Shown: positions 42,966-51,001 of the stretch, piece by piece
Numbering within the stretch: the stretch's first letter is position 1
How the letters are laid out: the number at the start of each line of letters is the position of its first letter
From: Flavimobilis massiliensis
Lineage (GTDB): Bacteria > Actinomycetota > Actinomycetes > Actinomycetales > Cellulomonadaceae
Length of the DNA: 64,000 bases
Direction of reading: 5' to 3'
Assembly (NCBI RefSeq): GCF_900240335.1
Contig: NZ_LT964979.1
Span: forward strand, 1,178,001-1,242,000
Position numbers and translations under genes: made by a program
The notes under the pieces: model-generated
The model's input: only the letters and a program-made list of their open reading frames with translations
What the model was told of the DNA's origin: nothing
The model's database searches: none

Positions 42966-43564
42966 AGCCGCGAGCCGCCGACGAGCGCGACGAGCAGCAC
43001 CGAGCCGACGACCCAGCCGACCAGCGCGCGCACGCCCCCGCGCCGCGACCACACGAGGTAGCCGAGGACGAGCACGAGCGTCGCCGCGCCGATCGTGTGG
43101 CCCGAAGGGAATGAGAACGTCGACTCGACGCCCGGGACCGTCATCGACGTCTCGTCGGGCCGCGGACGCGCGACGAGCGCCTTGACGAGGCTCGACACCC
43201 CGACCGCGAGGAGCATCGCCCCGACGAGGAGCGCGGGCTCGCGCCAGCGTCGCGTGCGCCACCACCACAGGCCGCAACCCACGGCCACGAGGATCGGCAG
43301 GAGCGTCGGACCGAAGACGTTCGTCACGCCCGTGAGCGCGGCCGTCACCCAGGCGGTGCGGTGCGCGACCATCCAGTCGAGCACCGGGTGGTCGACCGTC
43401 GCGAGGTCGTCGTTCTCGAGCACGCCGTCGAGCAACCCGCCGAACGCGAGCGAACCCAGGACGAGGAGGACGAGCCCGACGACGACCCCGACCGTCGTCG
43501 GGACGCCGGTGGACGCGGGCCCGCGCGGAGGGGCCGGCTCGGCCGGAAGTGACGCGTTCGACAT
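42806..43564 (-). CDS. PAP2-family membrane phosphatase
   Basis: Lipid or undecaprenyl pyrophosphate phosphatase-like. 252 residues, about six membrane helices. The three PAP2 motifs are present: KALVARPRP, FPSGHT, and SRLYLGYHFTTD. The last codons and TAG stop lie inside the 5' end of tRNA-Arg, so both are transcribed from the same strand and the tRNA is probably processed from this mRNA. Confidence 0.9.
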   Translation of the reverse strand: MSNASLPAEPAPPRGPASTGVPTTVGVVVGLVLLVLGSLAFGGLLDGVLENDDLATVDHPVLDWMVAHRTAWVTAALTGVTNVFGPTLLPILVAVGCGLWWWRTRRWREPALLVGAMLLAVGVSSLVKALVARPRPDETSMTVPGVESTFSFPSGHTIGAATLVLVLGYLVWSRRGGVRALVGWVVGSVLLVALVGGSRLYLGYHFTTDVLAGASLALAVLGVVVLADVGLPALRARRSAGRHDPGRIVGPP

Positions 43565-43631
43565 GGTCTGACGGTAGCGCCGGGACCCGCGTCACACACG
43601 ACGAGGCGCAGCCCGACGTACCCTGGACGAC

Positions 43632-44279
43632 GTGTCACGCGCCCTCAACAACGACCGCATCGTCTGGATCGACTGCGAGATGACCGGCCTCGACCTGGGC
43701 GCCGATGCGCTCGTCGAGGTCGCCGCCGTCGTCACCGACTCCGAGCTCAACGCCCTCGGCGACGGCGTCGACGTCGTCATCCGACCCGTGCCCGCAGCGC
43801 TCGCGCAGATGAACGACTTTGTCCGCTCGATGCACACGACGTCGGGGCTGCTCGACGAGCTCGACGCCGGGACGACCATGGCCGCGGCCGAGGAGACCGT
43901 CCTCGCGTACATCCGCGAGCACGCCCCCGAGGCCGGCCGCGTGCCGCTCGCCGGCAACTCCGTCTCGACCGACCGCGCGTTCCTCGAGCGCGACATGCCC
44001 GCCCTCGCGGCGCACCTCCACTACCGGACGATCGACGTCTCCTCGATCAAGGAGCTCGCGCGCCGCTGGTACCCGCGCGTGTACTTCCGCTCCCCCGAGA
44101 AGAACGGCGGGCACCGCGCGCTCGCCGACATCCTCGAGTCGATCGACGAGCTCCGCTACTACCGCGAGGCCCTCTTCGTGCCGCAGCCCGGTCCAGACTC
44201 CGACACCGCGAAGGCCATCGCGGCGCGCATCATCGAGACGTCCGTCACGCGGCGCCCCGACGTGGTCACCGAGGGCTGA
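43632..44279 (+). CDS. orn: oligoribonuclease
   Basis: 3'-5' exoribonuclease that degrades di- to pentaribonucleotides. 215 residues. DEDDh motifs: WIDCEMTGLD, NSVSTDRAFLERDMP, and HRALADILESIDELRYY. GTG start at 43632. Followed by tRNA-His as in many actinobacteria. Confidence 0.95.
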   Translation: MSRALNNDRIVWIDCEMTGLDLGADALVEVAAVVTDSELNALGDGVDVVIRPVPAALAQMNDFVRSMHTTSGLLDELDAGTTMAAAEETVLAYIREHAPEAGRVPLAGNSVSTDRAFLERDMPALAAHLHYRTIDVSSIKELARRWYPRVYFRSPEKNGGHRALADILESIDELRYYREALFVPQPGPDSDTAKAIAARIIETSVTRRPDVVTEG

Positions 44280-44347
44280 GAAAGACTGTATGCTTCTTGT
44301 CGGCCCGATGAGCCCCGGCTCGTCGGACCTGCTGCATGTGCAGCGAT

Positions 44348-44421
44348 GGTGGGTATAGCTCAGCTGGTAGAGCACCTGGTTGTGGTCCAGGGGGTCGCGG
44401 GTTCAAGTCCCGTTACTCACC
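44348..44421 (+). tRNA. tRNA-His(GTG)
   Basis: Has the extra G at -1 (44348) opposite the C discriminator, acceptor GTGGGTA / TACTCAC, anticodon loop TTGTGGT, and encoded CCA at 44422-44424. Confidence 0.95.
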
Positions 44422-44428
44422 CCATGAA

Positions 44429-44471
44429 ACGAAGGCCGTGACCTGCGGAGACGCGGGGTCACGGCCTTCGT
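44429..44471 (+). terminator. terminator after tRNA-His
   Basis: ACGAAGGCCGTGACC (44429-44443) and GGTCACGGCCTTCGT (44457-44471), perfect 15-bp stem, 8 nt after the tRNA body. Confidence 0.85.
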
Positions 44472-44625
44472 CGTGTCCCCGCGTACTACGGCTGGTCCTC
44501 GAGGCGGGTGCCCACCTGGCCCGGCGAGACGGCCCTGGTCCCTGCGTCGCCGCCCAGGACGGCTTCGCTCGGCTCCACCTCGACGCCCCGCCCCAACCGG
44601 GGCTGCTGGACGCGAGGCGGTTCGG

Positions 44626-44691
44626 CTACCCGCAAGTTTGTGCCCTACCCGCGAGTCTGAACTCGCGGGTAGGGCAGAAACTCTCGGGTAG
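44626..44691. repeat. nested palindrome, CTACCCG family
   Basis: Inner arms GCCCTACCCGCGAGT (44642-44656) and ACTCGCGGGTAGGGC (44661-44675) are perfect. Outer arms CTACCCGCAAGTTT (44626-44639) and AAACTCTCGGGTAG (44678-44691) carry two mismatches and repeat the inner core. The outer-plus-inner layout is that of the 71-bp elements, with a different core. The remaining 44472-44761 shows no gene. Confidence 0.85.
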
Positions 44692-44761
44692 GCGTGCGGC
44701 AGACGCGGCGGGTGGGACGCGTCCGCGTCCGTGCTGCACGCAGCCGTGGCAGGATCACGGC

Positions 44762-45640
44762 ATGTCCTGGCCCCTCGACACCCCGGTCCCGACGGACCCC
44801 GTACCCGTCCCGCCGCAGGTCGCACGGCTCGCACGTGGCGCCCAGGCCGACGACGTCCTCGGGGTGTGGATCAACGGCGTCGGCGGGACGACCTTCCGTC
44901 TCGCGGGCTCGTCGGGCGTGCGCTTCGTCAAGTGGCAGCCGGGCCCTCCCCCGGCGCCCGCCGCGCCGCAGCCCGGCGGGCTCATCGGACCGCCCGGGGA
45001 CGGGTCGCTCGCCGAGGAGGCACGCCGGCTCGCGTGGGCGCGTGAGCACGGCGCCCGGGTCCCTGAGGTCCTCGACGTCGGGGCGGACGACGACGGGGCG
45101 TGGCTCGTCACGTCGGGGCTCCCGGGACGCTCGGCCGTCGTCGAGCCGTGGCTCTCGCAGCCTGTCGTCGCGGCGCGCGCGCTCGGCGCGGGCCTGCGGG
45201 CGTTGCACGACGCGCTGCCGGTCGCAGACTGCCCATGGACGTGGGGCGCGGACGTGCGCCTCGCGCGGGCGCGCGCCCGCGCGTCGTCGTCGGGCGTCGA
45301 CGCCTGGTCGTCGGACACGCTCCACCCCGACCACCACGGGGTCGCGCGGGACGAGCTGCTCGCCCGGCTCGAGGACGTGCCGCCCGTCGACCGTCTCGTC
45401 GTCGCGCACGGTGACGCGTGCGCACCCAACACGCTGCTCGCCGACGACGGCTCCTACCTCGCGACGATCGACCTCGACTCCCTCGGGGTCGCGGACCGCT
45501 GGGCGGATCTCGCGGTGGCGGGCTGGAGCACGTCGTGGAACTACGGCCGCGACCTCACGGCCGAGGTCTGCGCCGCCTACGGCGTCACACCCGACGAGGA
45601 GCGCCTGGCGTACTACCGCCTCCTGTGGAACCTAGCCTGA
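44762..45640 (+). CDS. APH-family phosphotransferase (aminoglycoside 3'-phosphotransferase-like)
   Basis: 292 residues, kinase-like fold. VAHGDACAPNTLL holds the catalytic HGDxxxxN, and IDLDSLGVADRWADLA the metal-binding Asp. Closest in motif layout to APH(3')-type enzymes, but chromosomal actinobacterial members often have other or unknown substrates, so resistance should not be assumed. ATG at 44762; frame is open much further upstream through tRNA-His but coding similarity starts here. Confidence 0.8.
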   Translation: MSWPLDTPVPTDPVPVPPQVARLARGAQADDVLGVWINGVGGTTFRLAGSSGVRFVKWQPGPPPAPAAPQPGGLIGPPGDGSLAEEARRLAWAREHGARVPEVLDVGADDDGAWLVTSGLPGRSAVVEPWLSQPVVAARALGAGLRALHDALPVADCPWTWGADVRLARARARASSSGVDAWSSDTLHPDHHGVARDELLARLEDVPPVDRLVVAHGDACAPNTLLADDGSYLATIDLDSLGVADRWADLAVAGWSTSWNYGRDLTAEVCAAYGVTPDEERLAYYRLLWNLA

Positions 45641-45652
45641 CCCCGTGCGATC

Positions 45653-45723
45653 CGCGAGATAGCGCTCCTGCGACGAGATAGCGCGTCACGCACGCTATCT
45701 CGTCCGGGGAGCGCTATCTCGCG
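45653..45723. repeat. 71-bp nested palindrome, copy 2 (intergenic)
   Basis: Outer arms CGCGAGATAGCGCTCC (45653-45668) and GGAGCGCTATCTCGCG (45708-45723); inner arms ACGAGATAGCG (45673-45683) and CGCTATCTCGT (45693-45703), all perfect. Same length and layout as 16020-16090. Lies between convergent aph and trpB2, 13 bp from each. Confidence 0.9.
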
Positions 45724-45736
45724 GGACTGGGCGGGC

Positions 45737-47038
45737 TCAGACGTAGCTCGCGTACGCCGGCAGGTCGAGGACGCCGTTGCCCGAGAGGCCGATGACGATG
45801 ACCTCGTCCATCGTCGCCGCGCGCGCGTGCGCGATCGCCCCGGCGACGCCGTGCGTCGACTCGGGCGCCGGGATGATGCCCTCCGTGCGCGCGAAGAGCA
45901 GACCCGCCGCGAACGCGTCGTCCTGCTCGATCGCGATCGCATCCATGAGACCGAGGTTGACGGCGTGCGAGACCATCGGCGCCATACCGTGGTAGCGCAG
46001 ACCACCCGCGTGGATTGACGGCGGGACGAAGTCCTTGCCGAGCGTGTGCATCTTCAGCAGCGGCGTGAGACCGGCGACGTCCCCGAAGTCGTAGCGGTAC
46101 TCGCCCTGCGTGAGCGACGGGCAGGCCGCCGGCTCGCACGCGACAAGACGCGTCGTCGTGCCCTCGCGCAGGTTCTTGCCGAGGAACGGGAACGTGAGGC
46201 CCGCGAGGTTCGAGCCGCCGCCAGCGCAGCCGAAGACGACGTCGACACGGTCCTCGACCTCGGCGATCTGCTCGAGCGCCTCCTGACCGATGACCGACTG
46301 GTGGAGCATGACGTGGTTGAGGACCGAGCCGAGAGCGTAGTGCGCCCCAGGGTCCTTGACCGCGGCCTCGACAGCCTCCGAGATCGCCATGCCGAGCGAG
46401 CCCGTCGTGTCCGGCATCTCCGCGAGGATCGCGCGGCCCGCCTCGGTGAGCTCGGACGGCGACGAGTGGCAAACGGACCCGTAGACCTCCATCTGCGCGC
46501 GACGGTACGGCTTGGAGTCGTACGACGCCCGCACCTGCCACACCTCGCACGTGAGGCCCAGCAGCGACGCCGCGAACGACAGCGATGCGCCCCACTGGCC
46601 CGCGCCCGTCTCCGTCGTGAGGCGCGTGATGCCCTCGAGCGCGTTGTAGTACGCCTGCGGCACCGCGGTGTTCGGCTTGTGCGAGCCGACCGGCGAGACG
46701 CCCTCGTACTTGTAGTAGATCCGCGCGGGCGTGCCAAGCTCCTTCTCGAGCGCACGCGCCCGGATGAGCGGCGACGGACGCCACAGCGCGTAGATCTCAC
46801 GGACCTTCTGCGGGATCTCGACGTAGCGCTCGGTGCTCACCTCCTGCTCGATGAGAGCCATGGGGAACAGGGGCTCGAGGTCCGGCGGGGTGAGCGGCTC
46901 GCGCGTGCCCGGGTGCAGGTGCGGCGGCACCGGCTCGGGCAGGTCTGCCGCGAGGTTGTACCAGTGCGTCGGGACGCTCGACGGGACGACGGTGCCGAGC
47001 GGCTCGAGCCGTGAGCTGGTGGCGGGCTGCGTGGTCAT
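45737..47038 (-). CDS. tryptophan synthase beta chain, TrpB2 type
   Basis: PLP enzyme of the TrpB2 subgroup. 433 residues. The PLP lysine is in SPVGSHKPNTA, the beta-site in ETGAGQWGASLSFA, the phosphate cup in GCAGGGSNLAG. The extended N-terminus (about 50 residues) and WRPSPLIRARALE are TrpB2 features. No trpA or other trp gene is near; TrpB2 often stands alone and may use other serine/indole routes. ATG with AAGGAG upstream. Confidence 0.9.
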   Translation of the reverse strand: MTTQPATSSRLEPLGTVVPSSVPTHWYNLAADLPEPVPPHLHPGTREPLTPPDLEPLFPMALIEQEVSTERYVEIPQKVREIYALWRPSPLIRARALEKELGTPARIYYKYEGVSPVGSHKPNTAVPQAYYNALEGITRLTTETGAGQWGASLSFAASLLGLTCEVWQVRASYDSKPYRRAQMEVYGSVCHSSPSELTEAGRAILAEMPDTTGSLGMAISEAVEAAVKDPGAHYALGSVLNHVMLHQSVIGQEALEQIAEVEDRVDVVFGCAGGGSNLAGLTFPFLGKNLREGTTTRLVACEPAACPSLTQGEYRYDFGDVAGLTPLLKMHTLGKDFVPPSIHAGGLRYHGMAPMVSHAVNLGLMDAIAIEQDDAFAAGLLFARTEGIIPAPESTHGVAGAIAHARAATMDEVIVIGLSGNGVLDLPAYASYV

Positions 47039-47081
47039 GGTTCTCCTTCGACGTCGACCTTGCACGCAGGGTAGCCCGCGC

Positions 47082-47095
47082 GTGACCCGCGTCAC
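47082..47095. promoter_or_regulatory. palindromic operator candidate upstream of trpB2
   Basis: GTGACCCGCGTCAC, 5-bp arms, 44 bp upstream of the trpB2 ATG and just upstream of a TACCCT -10-like hexamer (minus strand, 47068-47073). Position fits a repressor site; no regulator is identified. Confidence 0.35.
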
Positions 47096-47260
47096 GCCGA
47101 AAGCAACCGAAACCGCAACCTGTCTCACCAGCAAAGACGCGCCGTCGCGCGAGCCGCAGCCGACCGAGCCCGCCGTACCCACATGGTGGATGGTCAGCAC
47201 GTCTCCCCACACGCCATCTCACCGGCCCGGGCCGGGGCCGCACCACACCGCCCTGGTGGT

Positions 47261-47585
47261 CCGATAGCCGATCCGACCACTCCCCGGGTCCGGATCGGCT
47301 ATCGAGTCGCCGCGGCGGGCGGTTGGCGGCTGCTCAGCGCCGCTGCACGACGAAACACGCCCGCCGATAGCGGATCGATACATGTCAAGTGCACGGAACG
47401 GCTACCGAGCGTCGAGGACGCACCGAGGCAGTCCACGCGATAGCAGATCGGTACACGTCATACGTACCGATCGGCTATCGAGTCGCCGCGGCGGGCGGTT
47501 GGCGGCTGCTCAGCGCCGCTGCACGACGAGGCACGCTCGCCGATAGCGGATCGGCTCACGTCGAGTGCACGGATCGGCTATCGGA
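47261..47585. repeat. cluster of four CGATAGCCGATC-type palindromes in a 176-bp duplication
   Basis: Palindromes at 47261-47306, 47365-47409 (degenerate), 47438-47482 and 47540-47585, arms CGATAGC(C/G)GATC / GATCGGCTATCG. About 105 bp starting ATCGGCTATCGAGTCGCC is repeated 176 bp apart (47294 and 47470), so one pair arose from the other by duplication. The cores match the 109-bp elements at 24 and 25 kb. 47039-47718 holds no gene. Confidence 0.88.
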
Positions 47586-47604
47586 CCACTGCGGGCGGTG
47601 GGAG

Positions 47605-47701
47605 TGGCAGGCCGGTGCGTGGCCGGCTGACCGTGCCAGTCTGGCAGGCGGGGTGCCTGGCCGGCTGACGGTGCCTGTCTGGCAGGCGGGTGCCTGACCG
47701 G
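47605..47701. repeat. 37-38-bp tandem repeat, 2 copies plus a partial
   Basis: Units at 47627-47664 and 47665-47701 (CTGAC-GTGCC-GTCTGGCAGG and on), with a truncated unit at 47605-47626. Intergenic, just after the ATP-grasp gene stop. Confidence 0.75.
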
Positions 47702-47718
47702 CAGGGTGGGGGCGTCGC

Positions 47719-48630
47719 TCAGGCGAGACGCGCGAGGATCGCCTGCGCGAGTTCCTCGGCCGCCCCCTCGCGGAACGCGAGGAACAGCGTCGGCTCGACG
47801 ACCTCGAGCTCGAGCACGAGCGGCGAGCCGTCGTCACCGTCGACGAGATCAACACGCGCATACAGCAGGTCCTCGCCCGGGTGGTCGGCCTGCAGACGCT
47901 CGCGCGCGAACGCGACCGCGCGGTCCGCGAGCTCGCGCTCGGCGTCGGAGACCTCACGCAGCGACATCGACTCCTGCTTGTAGAGGCCCGCTGCGCCACG
48001 GAACTGCCCCTGGAGCATCGCGCCCTTGCGCACCGCGTGCGAGAACTCTCCGCCGATGTAGACGAGCGCTGCCTCACCCACCGTGTCGACGCTCGTGAGG
48101 TACCGCTGGATCATCACCTCACGACCGTCGGCGAGCAGCTGCACCGCCCGCTGGATCGCGGTGCCACGGCTCGTCGCCTCACCCGCCTGATAGCGACCCG
48201 TGTCTCGCGCGCCGCGCGAGATCGTCGGCTTGATGACGAAGTCGCCGTGTGCGGGCATGCGCGTGTGGACGGCCCGGGACGAGAGCTTCTGCTCGGGCGT
48301 CAACCAGATCGTCGGGATCGTCGGCATGCCCGCCGCGTCGAGCTCTCGCAGGTACGCCTTGTCCGTGTTCCACGCGAGGATCTCCGCACGGTTGAGGAGG
48401 TTCGGCACGCCCTGCGCCCACGTGACGAACTCGTCGCGCCGCTGCGACCAGTCCCACACGGAACGCACGACGACGAGATCGAACGCGGACCAGTCGACCT
48501 CCGGGTCGTCCCACACCGCCGCGACCGCCTCGACACCGAGCTTCGTGAGAGCCCGCTGGAGGTGCTGGTCGTCGTCGGCCAGATCAGGGTGGAAGTTGCA
48601 GGTTGCCAGAGCGATGCGCGTCGTCGTCAC
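47719..48630 (-). CDS. ATP-grasp ligase-like protein
   Basis: 303 residues. N-terminal Rossmann-like pre-ATP-grasp region (TTTRIALATCNFHPDLADDD), central ATP-binding KPTISRGARDTGRY, and C-terminal metal-binding YARVDLVDG and LVLELEVVEPTLF. The pattern resembles RimK/cycloserine-synthetase-like ligases that join a carboxylate to an amine. No partner biosynthetic gene is near, so substrate is unknown. GTG start chosen because the family opens here. Confidence 0.78.
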   Translation of the reverse strand: MTTTRIALATCNFHPDLADDDQHLQRALTKLGVEAVAAVWDDPEVDWSAFDLVVVRSVWDWSQRRDEFVTWAQGVPNLLNRAEILAWNTDKAYLRELDAAGMPTIPTIWLTPEQKLSSRAVHTRMPAHGDFVIKPTISRGARDTGRYQAGEATSRGTAIQRAVQLLADGREVMIQRYLTSVDTVGEAALVYIGGEFSHAVRKGAMLQGQFRGAAGLYKQESMSLREVSDAERELADRAVAFARERLQADHPGEDLLYARVDLVDGDDGSPLVLELEVVEPTLFLAFREGAAEELAQAILARLA

Positions 48631-48665
48631 GCCCCCGAGTTTACCGGCCACGCGGACCGCGACGT

Positions 48666-49520
48666 TCAGACCCGGACGTACGCGAGGTCCGTGACCGTCC
48701 GGCCCGCCCGCAGCCCCTTCGCCTCGAACGTCGTGAGGACACGTCCATCGAAGCGCTCGACGACGCCGTCCGACCCCGCGACGAGCGGCACGAGATCCGT
48801 CCGCCCACGCAGCACCTCACGCACGTGGTCGGCGTACGGCTCCCAGTCGGTCGCGAGCCGCCATACCCCGCCCGGACGCAGCACGCGCGCGATCTCGTCG
48901 CAGAACGACGGCTGCACGAGCCGACGCTTGTGGTGACGCGTCTTGTGCCACGGGTCCGGGAAGAACACCCACACCTCGTCGACGGACGAGGGCGCGAGCG
49001 CCGTCGCAAAGAGCTCGGGCGCGTTGACCTGCGCGAGCCGCAGGTTCGTCAGCCCCTCCCGCTCCGCACCGAGAACGGCCTGCGCGAGCCCCGGCAGGTA
49101 AACCTCGAGCGCGAGGACGTCCCGCTCCGGGTCGGCCGCCGCAGCCGCGACCGCGTTCTCACCCATGCCCGAACCAACCTCGACGACGAGCGGCGCGCTG
49201 CGGCCGAAGACCTCGGCGACGTCGAGACGCCACGCCGGGTCGACCGACGTGCGGGCGACGTCCCGCGGGACGTCGAGCAGCACGCGGGCGCCCGAGCGTT
49301 CGAGCGCCTTCGCCTGCCCATCGGTGAGACGGCCCGAGCGCCGCACGAACGACACCGGGTGGGCGCGGAACGTCCCGTGCTGGGTGACGACCCGCTCGAC
49401 CTCGCGGGCGGCGCGCGTCGTCGCGTCGGGTCCAGGCCCGTCGGGTCCAGGCCCGTCGGGCAAGAGGGCGTCGGGAACGTCGGGCAGGAGGGCGTCGGGA
49501 ACGTCGGGCGTCGTGCTCAT
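48666..49520 (-). CDS. trmB: tRNA (guanine-N7-)-methyltransferase
   Basis: Methylates G46 of tRNA using SAM. 284 residues. SAM site LVVEVGSGMGENAV (about 120-133), active region VWVFFPDPWHKTRHHKRR, and C-terminal TTFEAKGLRAG. The first 30 residues are a repeat-expanded extension (PDVPDALL twice, PDGPG repeats) encoded by 24-bp and 15-bp tandem units at about 49426-49512; not part of the family core. Confidence 0.93.
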   Translation of the reverse strand: MSTTPDVPDALLPDVPDALLPDGPGPDGPGPDATTRAAREVERVVTQHGTFRAHPVSFVRRSGRLTDGQAKALERSGARVLLDVPRDVARTSVDPAWRLDVAEVFGRSAPLVVEVGSGMGENAVAAAAADPERDVLALEVYLPGLAQAVLGAEREGLTNLRLAQVNAPELFATALAPSSVDEVWVFFPDPWHKTRHHKRRLVQPSFCDEIARVLRPGGVWRLATDWEPYADHVREVLRGRTDLVPLVAGSDGVVERFDGRVLTTFEAKGLRAGRTVTDLAYVRV

Positions 49521-49606
49521 GATGACCTCAGCCTAGGCGAGCCCGGACGCGCGGAGCGCGCCGCCCCGGGAGGGGCGACGCGCTCGTTCGCGACGGTGAG
49601 CGGCGC

Positions 49607-50998
49607 TCAGAGCGCCTTGACGATGTCCTCGACGCGCTCCTTGGCGTCACCGAAGAGCATCTGCGTGTTGTCCTTGAAGAACAGCGGGTTCTGGACGCCC
49701 GCGTAGCCGACGGCCATCGACCGCTTGAAGACGACGACCTTCTCCGCGTTCCACACCTGGAGGACCGGCATGCCCGCGATGGGCGAGCCCGGGTCGTCCT
49801 CCGCAGCCGGGTTGACGGTGTCGTTCGCACCGATGACGAGGACGACGTCCGTGCGCGGGAGCTTCTCGTTGACCTCCTCGAGCTCCTCGACGATGTCGTA
49901 CGGCACCTTGGCCTCGGCGAGCAGGACGTTCATGTGGCCCGGCAGGCGCCCCGCGACGGGGTGCACGCCGAAGCGCACGTCGACGCCCTGCGCCCGCAGC
50001 CGCGAGGTGAGCTCCGCGACCGGATACTGCGCCTTTGCGACGGCCATGCCGTAGCCCGGCGTGATGAGGACGCTCTTCGCGCCCTTGAGCAGCGCTGCGA
50101 CGTCGTCCGCGCTCGTCTCGTGGTGCTCGCCCTCGACGACGGCACCCTGCGGGGACGCGCCCTCGGTCGCGCCGAAGCCGCCGAGGATCACCGAGATGAA
50201 CGAGCGGTTCATCGCCTTGCACATGATGTACGAGAGGATCGCACCCGACGAGCCGACGAGCGCGCCCGTGATGATGAGCAGGTCGTTGCCGAGCATGAAG
50301 CCCGCGGCAGCCGCGGCCCAGCCGGAGTACGAGTTGAGCATCGAGACGACGACGGGCATGTCGCCGCCGCCGATCGCGACGACGAGGTGCCAGCCCACCG
50401 CGAGCGCGATGACCGTCATGATCGCGAGCGGCCAGATCGACGGCGCCGCGATGAACCAGCCCATGAGGCCGAGCGACACGAGGATCGCCCCGAGGTTGAG
50501 AAGGTTGCGGCCCGGGAGCGTGAGCGGCGAGGACTTCATGCGCGCCGAGAGCTTGCCGAACGCGACGAGCGAGCCCGTGAGCGTGATCGCGCCGATGAAC
50601 ACGCCGAGGAACACCTCGACGAGGTGCACGGCGCCACCCTGGGAGTCCGTGAGGAACGAGTTGAAGCCGACGAGCACGGCCGCGAGGCCGACGAACGAGT
50701 GCAGCAGCGCGATCATCTCAGGCATCTGCGTCATCTCGACCTTGCGTGCCTGCCACGTGCCGACGAGCGCGCCGACGCCGAGCGCGAGCGCGATGAGCGC
50801 AGCCGTGACGGCCGCGTTCCGCTCCGACTCGATGAGCGCGAGCGTCACGGTCGCGACGAGCGCGAGCGCCATGCCGACCTTGCCCGCGAGGTTGCCGCCG
50901 CGCGCCGTCTCCTGCTTGGAGAGGCCCGCGAGCGAGAGGACGAAGAGGATACCGGCGACGAGGTAGACGCCGTAGACGAGCTGGGTGAGTGTCTCCAC
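49607..50998 (-). CDS. pntB: NAD(P) transhydrogenase subunit beta
   Basis: Membrane and NADP(H)-binding part of proton-translocating transhydrogenase. 463 residues, about nine membrane helices, then domain III with GYGMAVAKAQ, RFGVHPVAGRLPGHMNVLLA and VVLVIGANDTVNPAA. GTG start; 3 bp after pntA, so co-translated. Confidence 0.95.
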   Translation of the reverse strand: METLTQLVYGVYLVAGILFVLSLAGLSKQETARGGNLAGKVGMALALVATVTLALIESERNAAVTAALIALALGVGALVGTWQARKVEMTQMPEMIALLHSFVGLAAVLVGFNSFLTDSQGGAVHLVEVFLGVFIGAITLTGSLVAFGKLSARMKSSPLTLPGRNLLNLGAILVSLGLMGWFIAAPSIWPLAIMTVIALAVGWHLVVAIGGGDMPVVVSMLNSYSGWAAAAAGFMLGNDLLIITGALVGSSGAILSYIMCKAMNRSFISVILGGFGATEGASPQGAVVEGEHHETSADDVAALLKGAKSVLITPGYGMAVAKAQYPVAELTSRLRAQGVDVRFGVHPVAGRLPGHMNVLLAEAKVPYDIVEELEEVNEKLPRTDVVLVIGANDTVNPAAEDDPGSPIAGMPVLQVWNAEKVVVFKRSMAVGYAGVQNPLFFKDNTQMLFGDAKERVEDIVKAL

Positions 50999-51001
50999 GG
51001 C

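Noticed and set aside
44336..44761. Upstream extension of the APH-like protein through tRNA-His
   Set aside because: The frame is open by chance in GC-rich DNA and would translate the tRNA and its terminator; family similarity begins near 44762.
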